In this document: piece by piece, positions 1-7,121 of the stretch | Layout of the letters: each line of letters opens with the position of its first letter | Numbering within the stretch: the first letter of the stretch is position 1 | Assembly (NCBI GenBank): GCA_902362375.1 | Contig: CABIVS010000001.1 | Location: forward strand, 419,820 to 483,819 | Reading direction: 5' to 3' | Length of the DNA: 64,000 nucleotides | Source: Bacteroidaceae bacterium | GTDB lineage: Bacteria > Bacteroidota > Bacteroidia > Bacteroidales > Bacteroidaceae | Notes under the pieces: generated by a model | Databases searched by the model: none | What the model saw: the letters and a program-made list of their open reading frames with translations, nothing else | What the model was told of the DNA's origin: nothing | Translations under genes and position numbers: made by a program

Positions 1-1185
1 ATCCATGCGGCTACTGCCACAAAGATAAGCTATACGCGAACGGAGCTTTCCCGAATAAAGCGTAGATGCAGGAATCTCCAGTTTCTTTTTGTATGTCTTT
101 GCGTAATCGGCTGTCACATCAACGATATGCGGATCTCGGAAGAAAGGAACAACAGCCGTATCCAAGCGTTGCATTTCTGCCTGCATAGCACGATTAAGAC
201 TGAACGTATTCCGATAAACCTTTATTTTCGAAGCCCCACACATCTTATCCTTACGGACTTCTTTTATTTTATCCGGATACTCTTGAAAATAAAGCGTACC
301 ATATTTATCTGTGAACGACACCCACTGGTGCCCATCATTCCCACCTCCATGAAGAGGCATAAAATCTATGGCACAAGGGATTCCCAACGCACGACAAACA
401 TAAACAACATAATCGGAAAGTTCACGACAACTGCCCGAAACGCTTTGGGCAATCTCCGGCCCTACATGAGGAAGTCCTTGCGGAACCGTAGTTGTAAAGA
501 AGCGGCTACGTTTACGAAGAGAATCGCACAAACAACGGGCGGCAACAAGCGGATCTTCTATATCAAGAACCGTGGAAGCACGCAACGAATCAAGCAAAGG
601 ATTATACTTTCGATAAATATCCTCACGCCAATAGCTTAATGTTTCATCACCAATACGATAAGGAAGAATATACTCGCAAAAATCGGCAAAAGACACATTC
701 TTCCCCCAAGGCTGTTCCTGCCAAACTTTAAATGCCCAGTCAATGTTATTACATAAATAAGCGGAATCGACTGTCACAACGTCTTTGCAATATTGCAAAG
801 AATCTAAAGAGAATGGTCCATACATCCTTCTGATAGAATCTACCATTGCTTGTGGATATACCTTTTTACTCCGCGCTTCTTGCAAGAGAGTAAAGAAGGT
901 GAGGTATTGTTCCAGCAGCTTACCTTTATAATAAGTATAAGATGGCATATTCTCTATCAGGAAACGAGCTGCCCTATATTTCAAGCTATCCGATGGATTG
1001 GATTGATAACGATGTAATACTTTCTCAAGTTCAGCACGATTTCCTCCAGCCTGTGACAAAGCTGCCTCCAACGGAGGTACAATGGCAGTCTCCTCTTTCT
1101 CCTCTTGTGAACAAGAATAAAAAAGAGAGCTGCCTATAATAACAGAAAGGCAAATAATAGGAATCAGCTTTGTCATTGCTTTCAT
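1..1185 (-). CDS. Transglutaminase-like domain lipoprotein, C-terminus cut off by the window edge
   Basis: The first 395 codons of a lipoprotein read leftward from an ATG at 1185 and run off the window. The N-terminus has a signal peptide ending in a lipobox (LFYSC, about residues 20-24), so the protein should be anchored in the envelope. Around residues 250-290 there is a transglutaminase-like core: SGSCRELSDYVVYVCRALGI supplies the candidate nucleophilic Cys, and GHQWVSF supplies the candidate His. Proteins of this type in Bacteroidetes are usually annotated as transglutaminase domain-containing proteins of unknown substrate. It is the last minus-strand gene before an intergenic gap and does not obviously belong to the PULs. 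Function beyond the fold is not assignable here, and the third catalytic residue and C-terminal domain are not visible. Confidence 0.8.
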   Translation of the reverse strand, partial: MKAMTKLIPIICLSVIIGSSLFYSCSQEEKEETAIVPPLEAALSQAGGNRAELEKVLHRYQSNPSDSLKYRAARFLIENMPSYTYYKGKLLEQYLTFFTLLQEARSKKVYPQAMVDSIRRMYGPFSLDSLQYCKDVVTVDSAYLCNNIDWAFKVWQEQPWGKNVSFADFCEYILPYRIGDETLSYWREDIYRKYNPLLDSLRASTVLDIEDPLVAARCLCDSLRKRSRFFTTTVPQGLPHVGPEIAQSVSGSCRELSDYVVYVCRALGIPCAIDFMPLHGGGNDGHQWVSFTDKYGTLYFQEYPDKIKEVRKDKMCGASKIKVYRNTFSLNRAMQAEMQRLDTAVVPFFRDPHIVDVTADYAKTYKKKLEIPASTLYSGKLRSRIAYLCGSSRMD

Positions 1186-1375
1186 AATATTATTTTTACA
1201 CAAAAATACGAGCATAACAAATGCCATTCAAGGGGGCGTTACACTTCTATCCCTGTCATACAGGCATTTATCGGACATTTAGAGCCCTAAAAAAGTCATT
1301 TTATATCTAAATTGTAACATTGATATATAAGTTATTATAGTCATCAAACAGCTATTTGAACAAATTATTTTATTT

Positions 1376-1421
1376 TTTGAACAAAACGTTCCATCTAATT
1401 GCTGTAAAATCCCTTTCTTTG
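1376..1421 (+). promoter_or_regulatory. Candidate promoter of the lipoprotein gene at 1451 (weak member of the 39-bp class)
   Basis: TTTCTTTG at 1414-1421 resembles the Bacteroides -7 box TAnnTTTG with one mismatch. A TTTGAACAAAACGTTCC stretch starts 38 bp upstream, against 39 bp at the other promoters. It closely resembles the box before the GH2 gene at 44639 (ATTGAACAAAATGTTTCC), with one base missing, which would account for the shorter spacing. The link to the PUL promoters is tentative because the gene it serves has no clear PUL role. Confidence 0.4.
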
Positions 1422-1450
1422 TTTTTCCTAATTTAAATTATAAACAAGAC

Positions 1451-2167
1451 ATGAAAAGCGAGAACAAAAAACAGAGTAGCATATATGTAATTACACTGTT
1501 TGGAATATTATTGACCACATTCCTTATTTATAGTTGTAGCACCGATGAATACAACTATACAAATGAGACAGCAACAGAAGTAAACTCAATTGCTAAAACA
1601 CGCAGCTTGGTCTCTCAAACTTGGAATACAGGAAATGTATTGATAGATTCCGTTGCCAATTCAGACGAGTTTTATGAATTTGAAAGATGCAGTGAACAAT
1701 TAGCAAACAAGTTTAGTGCTTATACATCCAAACTAAATAATGAAGAATATGACAAACTCATGGAAAGTCTGAATGATGATGAATATATGGAAGATTTCAT
1801 CAAAAAAGCGAATCTGGAAGAAGAACTCCGACAAATGGATGAAGCTAAAAAAGGTTTGCTTGAGCATACGGTATTCTTAAGATTGAGTGAAGAGGAACGG
1901 TTGTTATTATTCAGGCAATTTGCCGAAAGTCGTAAGTTAGCAAAAAGAAAGATATTAAAAACACGCAAAGAGGGAAATGGCAACAGCAAATGTGAAGAAT
2001 TGAGACAAGCAGCGTACGAACAAGCAAAAACGGAGTATGATAATGCCATAGCCAAATGCAAAGCAGAGTCCCCAACTACTTATTGTTATACACATGCATC
2101 AGCCAAATACGATAGAGATAATGATATAGCAAATAGAAATTACGAAGCATGCACACAAGGAAAATAA
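1451..2167 (+). CDS. Hypothetical coiled-coil lipoprotein
   Basis: This 238-aa protein has a signal peptide followed by a lipobox (LIYSC, about residues 25-29), so it is probably a lipoprotein. The mature part is highly charged and rich in Glu and Lys, with helix-forming stretches between about residues 70 and 180. Several Cys residues lie near the C-terminus (at SKCEEL, IAKCKAE, TYCYTH and YEACTQGK) and could form disulfides. I recognise no domain. The stop codon overlaps the start of the next gene by 19 bases, so the two are probably translationally coupled. Function unknown. Confidence 0.7.
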   Translation: MKSENKKQSSIYVITLFGILLTTFLIYSCSTDEYNYTNETATEVNSIAKTRSLVSQTWNTGNVLIDSVANSDEFYEFERCSEQLANKFSAYTSKLNNEEYDKLMESLNDDEYMEDFIKKANLEEELRQMDEAKKGLLEHTVFLRLSEEERLLLFRQFAESRKLAKRKILKTRKEGNGNSKCEELRQAAYEQAKTEYDNAIAKCKAESPTTYCYTHASAKYDRDNDIANRNYEACTQGK

Positions 2168-2451
2168 TTATATACATAATCCTATACAACTTAATGTGGC
2201 TTAGCAGTATTGCGATGTGTTATCTGCATCGCTTTATTGACAACATAAACTATACATTTCAAGATTTTCTAATTATATTCTTTGAGCTCCTTGCACGAAC
2301 AACATTTGTGGCAGGAGCTATCAGCCTATTTCCACAAGAACCATATTCTAATAAACGAGTATGGTTTTACTATATGATCATGGGTGGGAGTTTGACGATT
2401 ATTGACACGTTTATACGATTGGTCGGTACCCTACAAAAATTATTATTTTAA
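2149..2451 (+). CDS. Small hypothetical membrane protein
   Basis: This 100-aa hydrophobic protein starts inside the end of the upstream lipoprotein gene (19-base overlap), which suggests translational coupling. Two to three membrane segments are visible: about residues 5-25 (IIIYIILYNLMWLSSIAMCY), about 38-60, and about 73-92. It ends tail-to-tail with the HTH regulator gene on the other strand, overlapping it by about 9 bases. No family is recognised. The coupling to a lipoprotein suggests a two-component envelope unit, which is inference only. Confidence 0.6.
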   Translation: MHTRKIIIYIILYNLMWLSSIAMCYLHRFIDNINYTFQDFLIIFFELLARTTFVAGAISLFPQEPYSNKRVWFYYMIMGGSLTIIDTFIRLVGTLQKLLF

Positions 2452-3246
2452 TTCGTTCTGCAAAAAAATTTCCAAATCCTCCTCTCCAATCCCCAAACGC
2501 TTTCGAACACGGGACTTCATTGTACGATAAGTGCCATCACTAATGCAAAATATAGATAAAATTTCCCCTTTCGTTTTACACATTCGAATAAGCACACATA
2601 ATACAATATCTCGCGGTGTGAGTTGACAACTTTGCCTTCTCAACCAAGCAAATAAATCAGGATCAATCAGATGGCACCCCTCTACTAATAAAAGATAATC
2701 TTTAACAGATAATTGAGCGATAGAGCGATTCTCAATAAGCATACGAAGAAAAGAAACGCCTTTCTGTTCTGTTGGAGGATCATCCATTAATTGTTGTATT
2801 TTTTGAGCTTGAAGAATGGTTTGTCGACGTTCGTCAGCCAATTTTTGATACAATGCAATGGAGACTTTAATCGTGCCGGCTACCATTACACCAACGACAA
2901 CCAATACAGGAATAGTATATCCCGACAATACAGACGCTATATCCAAATGAATTTCTTTCGGCATGATGATATAAATCTGATCTGCCGTAATCAAAACAAA
3001 AGCGGCTATAAACTGCCAGTCTATTACTTCAGAAATACCGATACGTTCTCCTTTTACACGGAATGTCCATAGTAATGCCCCCACAAAGAGTGTCAGCCAC
3101 ATCAATAGATGTATAGAAGATGAAAACGCATCAACATACATTTCAGGGAAAAACGCCTGAAATATATAAGCAGCCAACAGAATCGCGCAACAAAGCAAGC
3201 CTCCCGACAGTAATTGTTTAAAAGAATAAATAGACTGTTTCATCAT
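2443..3246 (-). CDS. Membrane-anchored LuxR-type HTH transcriptional regulator
   Basis: The N-terminal half contains about four hydrophobic segments (LLSGGLLCCAILLAAYIF, LLMWLTLFVGALLW, FIAAFVLITADQIYII and IPVLVVVGVMVAGTI). A short coiled region follows, then a C-terminal helix-turn-helix of the LuxR/GerE kind (LTPRDIVLCVLIRMCKTKGE, ending RVRKRLGIG). This layout occurs in Bacteroidetes regulators that sit in the inner membrane and bind DNA on the cytoplasmic side. I chose the Met at 3246 because it follows an A/G-rich stretch. An upstream in-frame Met at 3273 would add nine residues. It converges on the small membrane protein gene, so it may regulate that unit. Its targets are unknown. Confidence 0.72.
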   Translation of the reverse strand: MMKQSIYSFKQLLSGGLLCCAILLAAYIFQAFFPEMYVDAFSSSIHLLMWLTLFVGALLWTFRVKGERIGISEVIDWQFIAAFVLITADQIYIIMPKEIHLDIASVLSGYTIPVLVVVGVMVAGTIKVSIALYQKLADERRQTILQAQKIQQLMDDPPTEQKGVSFLRMLIENRSIAQLSVKDYLLLVEGCHLIDPDLFAWLRRQSCQLTPRDIVLCVLIRMCKTKGEILSIFCISDGTYRTMKSRVRKRLGIGEEDLEIFLQNELK

Positions 3247-3374
3247 TCTCTTTATCTTGTGCTCTTGAATCACAAATATAAGAAAAAAGTATATTTACAT
3301 CATTAATCGACCTCTATATTTTCACTGAAAAACAAAAAAGCCCTATATTATCACGAAATGACTACATCCTTCAC

Positions 3375-3471
3375 CGCTTTCACCTTCTTCCTGAAACCTC
3401 TATTCTAAGCAGGAATGCGGGTGAAAGCGACCATGCAAAAGCCCTTCTATCACGCTTTCACCACTTTCACC
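3375..3471. repeat. CGCTTTCACC direct and inverted repeats with 9-bp periodicity
   Basis: CGCTTTCACC occurs at 3375-3384 and 3453-3462, with its exact reverse complement at 3420-3429. TTTCACC-like units also repeat with a 9-bp period at 3370/3379 and 3456/3465. The central inverted copy can pair with either outer copy, giving two mutually exclusive hairpins. The block lies in the 237-bp gap just downstream of the HU-like gene, and apart from these repeats I see nothing in that gap. It may be a terminator or attenuator, or a boundary of the HU/VapE module. Confidence 0.6.
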
Positions 3472-3510
3472 GACACACTTCAAATCGACGCTTACTCAAA
3501 TCGTTTCCAT

Positions 3511-4146
3511 CTACCGCCGGAGCACATCCCGAGATACCCCGTAATAACCCGCTGCAGCCACATAAATCGGCTGCATACGTTTGCCGATATTTTTCAATTT
3601 ACCTTCTTCCAGTAATCGCCGGAGATGACGGTTCGCCGTAGTCCGTGTCATGCAGCATACTTCCTGAAAATCATAACGAAGCATTACGTCATGATCGGCG
3701 AAATATTCCTTCAGCCGCATATCTATCTCCACTGCCGACAAGGATTCCGAATGGCGTGCATACTTGCTTCGGCTACCCTTAACACCTACCAGTTCTCCCC
3801 GCAAACGAGCATCGGGACGAAAACCAATTGTTTTCAACTCCATTTTCGACCATTTGTTCTTAGTGCTGCGAGTCACTTTTTGTGTACTCCGCAAGATTGG
3901 AGCAAAATAGCCAAGTCCCTCAATATGCACCTCACGTCCCTCGCGCAGTTCTTCACCACAAATTTGGGCAAGCATCTCGAACGCATTTTTTACATCACCT
4001 ACGGAAAGCGAACTGCGCCCGTGAATCATCCGGCACAGTTTATCCGTTCCCACCTTACCATTCAAAAAAATGCGGGGATGCAAACCTTTCTCTTCCGAAT
4101 CGTCGGACTCACCGGGATTCTCATACCAATCGTAAAGTATAGCCAT
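3511..4146 (-). CDS. HU-like DNA-binding protein with C-terminal winged-helix-like region
   Basis: This 211-aa protein resembles the Bacteroidetes HU-like family (HU-HIG type). Residues about 25-125 give the HU-like fold, with GREVHIEGLGYFAPILRSTQ resembling the beta-arm region of HU proteins. The C-terminal 70 residues (DVMLRYDFQEVCCMTRTTAN then RHLRRLLEEGKLKNIGKR) look like a small winged-helix DNA-binding unit. The gene is divergent from the VapE-type helicase gene, and the 333-bp gap between them holds a 22-bp-period repeat array. Genes of this pair often occur together in Bacteroides. Sequence-specific binding to the array is a plausible but untested role. Confidence 0.75.
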   Translation of the reverse strand: MAILYDWYENPGESDDSEEKGLHPRIFLNGKVGTDKLCRMIHGRSSLSVGDVKNAFEMLAQICGEELREGREVHIEGLGYFAPILRSTQKVTRSTKNKWSKMELKTIGFRPDARLRGELVGVKGSRSKYARHSESLSAVEIDMRLKEYFADHDVMLRYDFQEVCCMTRTTANRHLRRLLEEGKLKNIGKRMQPIYVAAAGYYGVSRDVLRR

Positions 4147-4208
4147 TAGTCGTCAACGTTTTGATAGTGAATATATTTCATGTAAAAACTTTAAGTTTAT
4201 CATCAAAC

Positions 4209-4296
4209 CACTACCGTGGTTCATTTAAATCACAGCTGTTATCCAATTAGATCACTTTTGTCATTTGATTGAACCACGAAAGTGAATCATCAATAA
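4209..4296. repeat. Iteron-like array: four 22-bp units with CAC-N4-GTG cores
   Basis: CAC begins at 4209, 4231, 4253 and 4275, exactly 22 bp apart. The cores are CACTACCGTG, CACAGCTGTT, CACTTTTGTC and CACGAAAGTG, so the outer two keep the full palindromic half-sites and the inner two are degenerate. A weaker unit may precede them near 4187. The array fills the middle of the 333-bp divergent intergenic region (4147-4479) between the HU-like and VapE genes. The rest of that region is AT-rich with no further feature seen. The spacing of two helical turns puts every core on the same DNA face, as in operator arrays or replication iterons. Confidence 0.75.
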
Positions 4297-4479
4297 CTCT
4301 TCGTCAAAGATACGATAAAAAATAGAGAAAAGGACGATAAGAAGCCGACTTCTTCAGGTATGTAGAAATTAATATTTTTTCCGGAGAAATACTTGCAAAC
4401 CGGTATCATCCTATAGTACATTCGCAGTATCAGCGCTGAACAACAAACCGATTTTAATCACTTAAAAATAGAAAAAATA

Positions 4480-5823
4480 ATGAATACAATAACATTGATA
4501 TGGAAACAGGTATTGAAGGAACTAAAATTGTTTCAAATGAAGGAAAACAAAGAAGATGCAGTTGAGAAAACAGACAAAGAGCTACAGAAAACGCTAAAAT
4601 GTCATGAAGATAAATATACCGTTCCCCTGCCGGACACTGCACTGCCTACTGGAAGAGAGAAGGAGACAGAACGAAAACAACCGGTCCGATTAACCCAAGA
4701 GGTACGTACATTCCTGCAAAAACAGTATGATTTTCGTTACAACCTATTGACGGAAGAAACAGAATATCGTCCTGCCAACAAGCGTGCCGTTCCTTTCGAA
4801 CCTGTAGGTAAGCGGGAACTGAACACTTTCTGCATGGAAGCACACGACCAAGGTATATCCTGCTGGGATAAAGACTTGAGCCGTTACATTTATTCCACTT
4901 GTATTCCTGAATACCATCCTTTCCGGCTTTACATGGAAGAACTGCCCGGCTGGGATGGGACAGACAGACTGGAGGCTTTGGCGCAGCGTGTCTCTGACAA
5001 TCAGCTCTGGATAAAAAGCTTCCATACCTGGATGCTGGGACTCACCGCTCAATGGTTAGGCATGACGGGAATACATGCCAACAGTGTAGCCCCCATACTT
5101 GTCAGCAGCGAACAGGGGCGACAAAAATCCACATTTTGCAAGGCACTAATGCCGCCAGCATTGTCACGTTATTACATGGACAACCTGAAACTGTCTGCAC
5201 AAGGAAAACCGGAAAGGTTACTTGCCGAAATGGGACTTCTGAACATGGATGAATTTGACAAGTACGGAACGCAGCAAATGCCATTATTGAAGAATCTGAT
5301 GCAAATGGCAAACCTGAATATCTGCAAAGCATATCAAAAGAATTTCCGCAACCTACCGCGCATTGCTTCTTTCATCGGTACAAGCAACCGCTTTGACTTA
5401 CTCACCGATCCCACCGGTAGCCGGCGATTCATCTGCATTGAAGCAGAACATCTGATTGATTGCGCAGACATAAAGCACGATCAAATCTATGCCCAATTGA
5501 AAGCTGAACTGCTCTCCGGCATCCGCTATTGGTTCACAAAAGAAGAGGAACGGGAGCTGCAACACCACAACGCTGCTTTTTATCATCCGTGTCCGGCAGA
5601 AGAAGTCTTTCATGCCTGCTTCCGGATAGCCAAAGACGATGAAGAGGGAAGCGAACGTCTCTCGGCTTCGGACATATTTAGAAGACTGAAAAAGTATAAC
5701 CCCGCCGCCATGCGAGGAAGTAATCCGGCTACGTTCGCGCAAGTTTTGCTTGCGGCAGGTGTCACCCGCAAACATACCAAATATGGAAATGTGTATTTGG
5801 TGAAACCGCTGAAAGCGGCATAA
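4480..5823 (+). CDS. VapE-family P-loop ATPase/helicase-like protein
   Basis: This 447-aa protein matches the virulence-associated E (VapE) family of P-loop ATPases, related to primase-helicases of phages and satellites. It has an unstructured charged N-terminus (to about residue 70). The ATPase core contains a Walker-A-like SSEQGRQKSTF (Lys about 216), a Walker-B-like LLNMDEFD (about 253-260), and a sensor and arginine-rich stretch GTSNRFDLLTDPTGSRRF (about 297-314). The C-terminal part (about 370-447) looks like a small wHTH extension that often follows VapE domains in Bacteroides. It is divergent from the HU-like gene across the repeat array. No capsid, integrase or replication-origin genes adjoin it, so its role (remnant satellite, defence or regulation) is open. 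Confidence 0.78.
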   Translation: MNTITLIWKQVLKELKLFQMKENKEDAVEKTDKELQKTLKCHEDKYTVPLPDTALPTGREKETERKQPVRLTQEVRTFLQKQYDFRYNLLTEETEYRPANKRAVPFEPVGKRELNTFCMEAHDQGISCWDKDLSRYIYSTCIPEYHPFRLYMEELPGWDGTDRLEALAQRVSDNQLWIKSFHTWMLGLTAQWLGMTGIHANSVAPILVSSEQGRQKSTFCKALMPPALSRYYMDNLKLSAQGKPERLLAEMGLLNMDEFDKYGTQQMPLLKNLMQMANLNICKAYQKNFRNLPRIASFIGTSNRFDLLTDPTGSRRFICIEAEHLIDCADIKHDQIYAQLKAELLSGIRYWFTKEEERELQHHNAAFYHPCPAEEVFHACFRIAKDDEEGSERLSASDIFRRLKKYNPAAMRGSNPATFAQVLLAAGVTRKHTKYGNVYLVKPLKAA

Positions 5824-5933
5824 AGCTCCAAACAGAGAGAGGGTTCACCCGTAAGAAGTTGGATAGTAATGGTTTATAATAGAAGTGAAAGAGATGAAAA
5901 GAGAAAGAGGGCATTAAGAGAGAAATAAGCTGT

Positions 5934-5998
5934 AAATAGTAAGAATCTGAATAGATAATCATGTCTTTCCTGATTATCTATTCAGATTCTTACTATTT
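5934..5998. terminator. Perfect 28-bp-arm hairpin between convergent genes
   Basis: Arms at 5934-5961 and 5971-5998 are exact reverse complements over 28 bp around a 9-base loop (tgtctttcc). The arms are AT-rich and lie between the convergent VapE and acyltransferase genes. The left arm starts with AAA and the right arm ends in TTT, so the structure could stop transcription from both sides. A perfect arm of this length is unusually long for a simple terminator. The remainder of the 183-bp gap shows only a small GGGTTCACCC palindrome. Confidence 0.75.
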
Positions 5999-6006
5999 CC
6001 GGATAT

Positions 6007-7095
6007 TTATCCTACTATCCATTTACTGCCTGGTATAAACGAAATAATCTTTGTCGTTACAAAGCAACAGATAAATGTAACCACTGCAATACATGGGATA
6101 GCGGAAACGGTGGGTAATCCCAATGTGTCCTTGAATACAGATACCCACAGTCCGAGCCAGAATATGTGCATAAGATACATACCATAGCTAAGTTTCGAAG
6201 TTTCTGTCACCAACTTGGGAGCTTGCGGACGTTTGATACATGTAAACATGAGGAATGTGCCCGTTGTGAGAAGCACACAGTTAATAGTACAGAAAGCCCA
6301 TCCTATTTCTATTACAGGGGTGGAATGGAGTTCGCCGGGTATAGCCTGAACATAGAATGAATAAATAGTCCATACAGCACCGATCACCATTAAAATAGTT
6401 CCTATAATAAAACGTTTGGAACGGTTCCATGTAAGGTGTACACGAATATAGTGTGCCAGAACGAGATAGCCCAGATAACCGGAGAAGTACCACAACATAT
6501 GGTATTCATTCCAGAAACATTGTCCCCACACTTCACCGCACCAACGATTGAGATACGGCATACACGTTGACAATACGAACAGCCCAATGAAGAAACGTTC
6601 TTCTTTTGCCGTGGCTTTACGCAGCCATGGAGATATAATAGGGATAAACAGGTAAAGACTTATCAGGGGGTACATGAACCACAAGTGTCCGGCCAGTGTC
6701 GGAAAGTTCAGCAATATTCGCGACAAGTCTTTCACGGATGTTTCTCCGTCTATCTGTCCCCACAACATTGGCAGGGTGCTGTATAATATCATGAATATGA
6801 AAAACGGTGGCAGGATGCGAAGACAGCGCTGGCGATAGAATTGCCACATCGTCTGTTCCTCTTTCATCGGTGCAAGCAGGAAGGCAGAGACTATCATGAA
6901 CAGGGGTACCGCCATACGTGAAAAACCGTCGTATACTGATACCCATAGCCGGTCTGCTTCATTCGCTAGAAAAGACTGCGGTCCTGCCATATCGGTGGAT
7001 CCGGGAGCACCGTAGAAATTTTCACTAGCATGAACTAGGATGACGAGAAAGCATGCAAACACACGGATGTAATCTAAAAAAACTATACGTTTCAT
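6007..7095 (-). CDS. Acyltransferase family 3 (OafA/WecH-like) membrane protein
   Basis: This 362-aa multi-spanning membrane protein begins MKRIVFLDYIRVFACFLVIL, the typical start of acyltransferase family 3, with a His in LVHASEN shortly after. About ten hydrophobic segments follow. The family transfers acetyl or other acyl groups to sugars or lipids at the inner membrane. It is the last gene of the glycosidase operon, 26 bp after the GH127 gene. Its role in catabolism is unclear: it may modify a cell-surface glycan or a transported sugar, or simply be transcribed along with the locus. The converging hairpin at 5934-5998 ends the unit. Confidence 0.82.
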   Translation of the reverse strand: MKRIVFLDYIRVFACFLVILVHASENFYGAPGSTDMAGPQSFLANEADRLWVSVYDGFSRMAVPLFMIVSAFLLAPMKEEQTMWQFYRQRCLRILPPFFIFMILYSTLPMLWGQIDGETSVKDLSRILLNFPTLAGHLWFMYPLISLYLFIPIISPWLRKATAKEERFFIGLFVLSTCMPYLNRWCGEVWGQCFWNEYHMLWYFSGYLGYLVLAHYIRVHLTWNRSKRFIIGTILMVIGAVWTIYSFYVQAIPGELHSTPVIEIGWAFCTINCVLLTTGTFLMFTCIKRPQAPKLVTETSKLSYGMYLMHIFWLGLWVSVFKDTLGLPTVSAIPCIAVVTFICCFVTTKIISFIPGSKWIVG

Positions 7096-7121
7096 TTATT
7101 CTAAGTTTTCTAGTTATTAAT

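Noticed and set aside
127..639. Plus-strand open frame of 170 codons at the left edge
   Set aside because: The minus strand here encodes a continuous lipoprotein with lipobox and transglutaminase motifs across the same bases.
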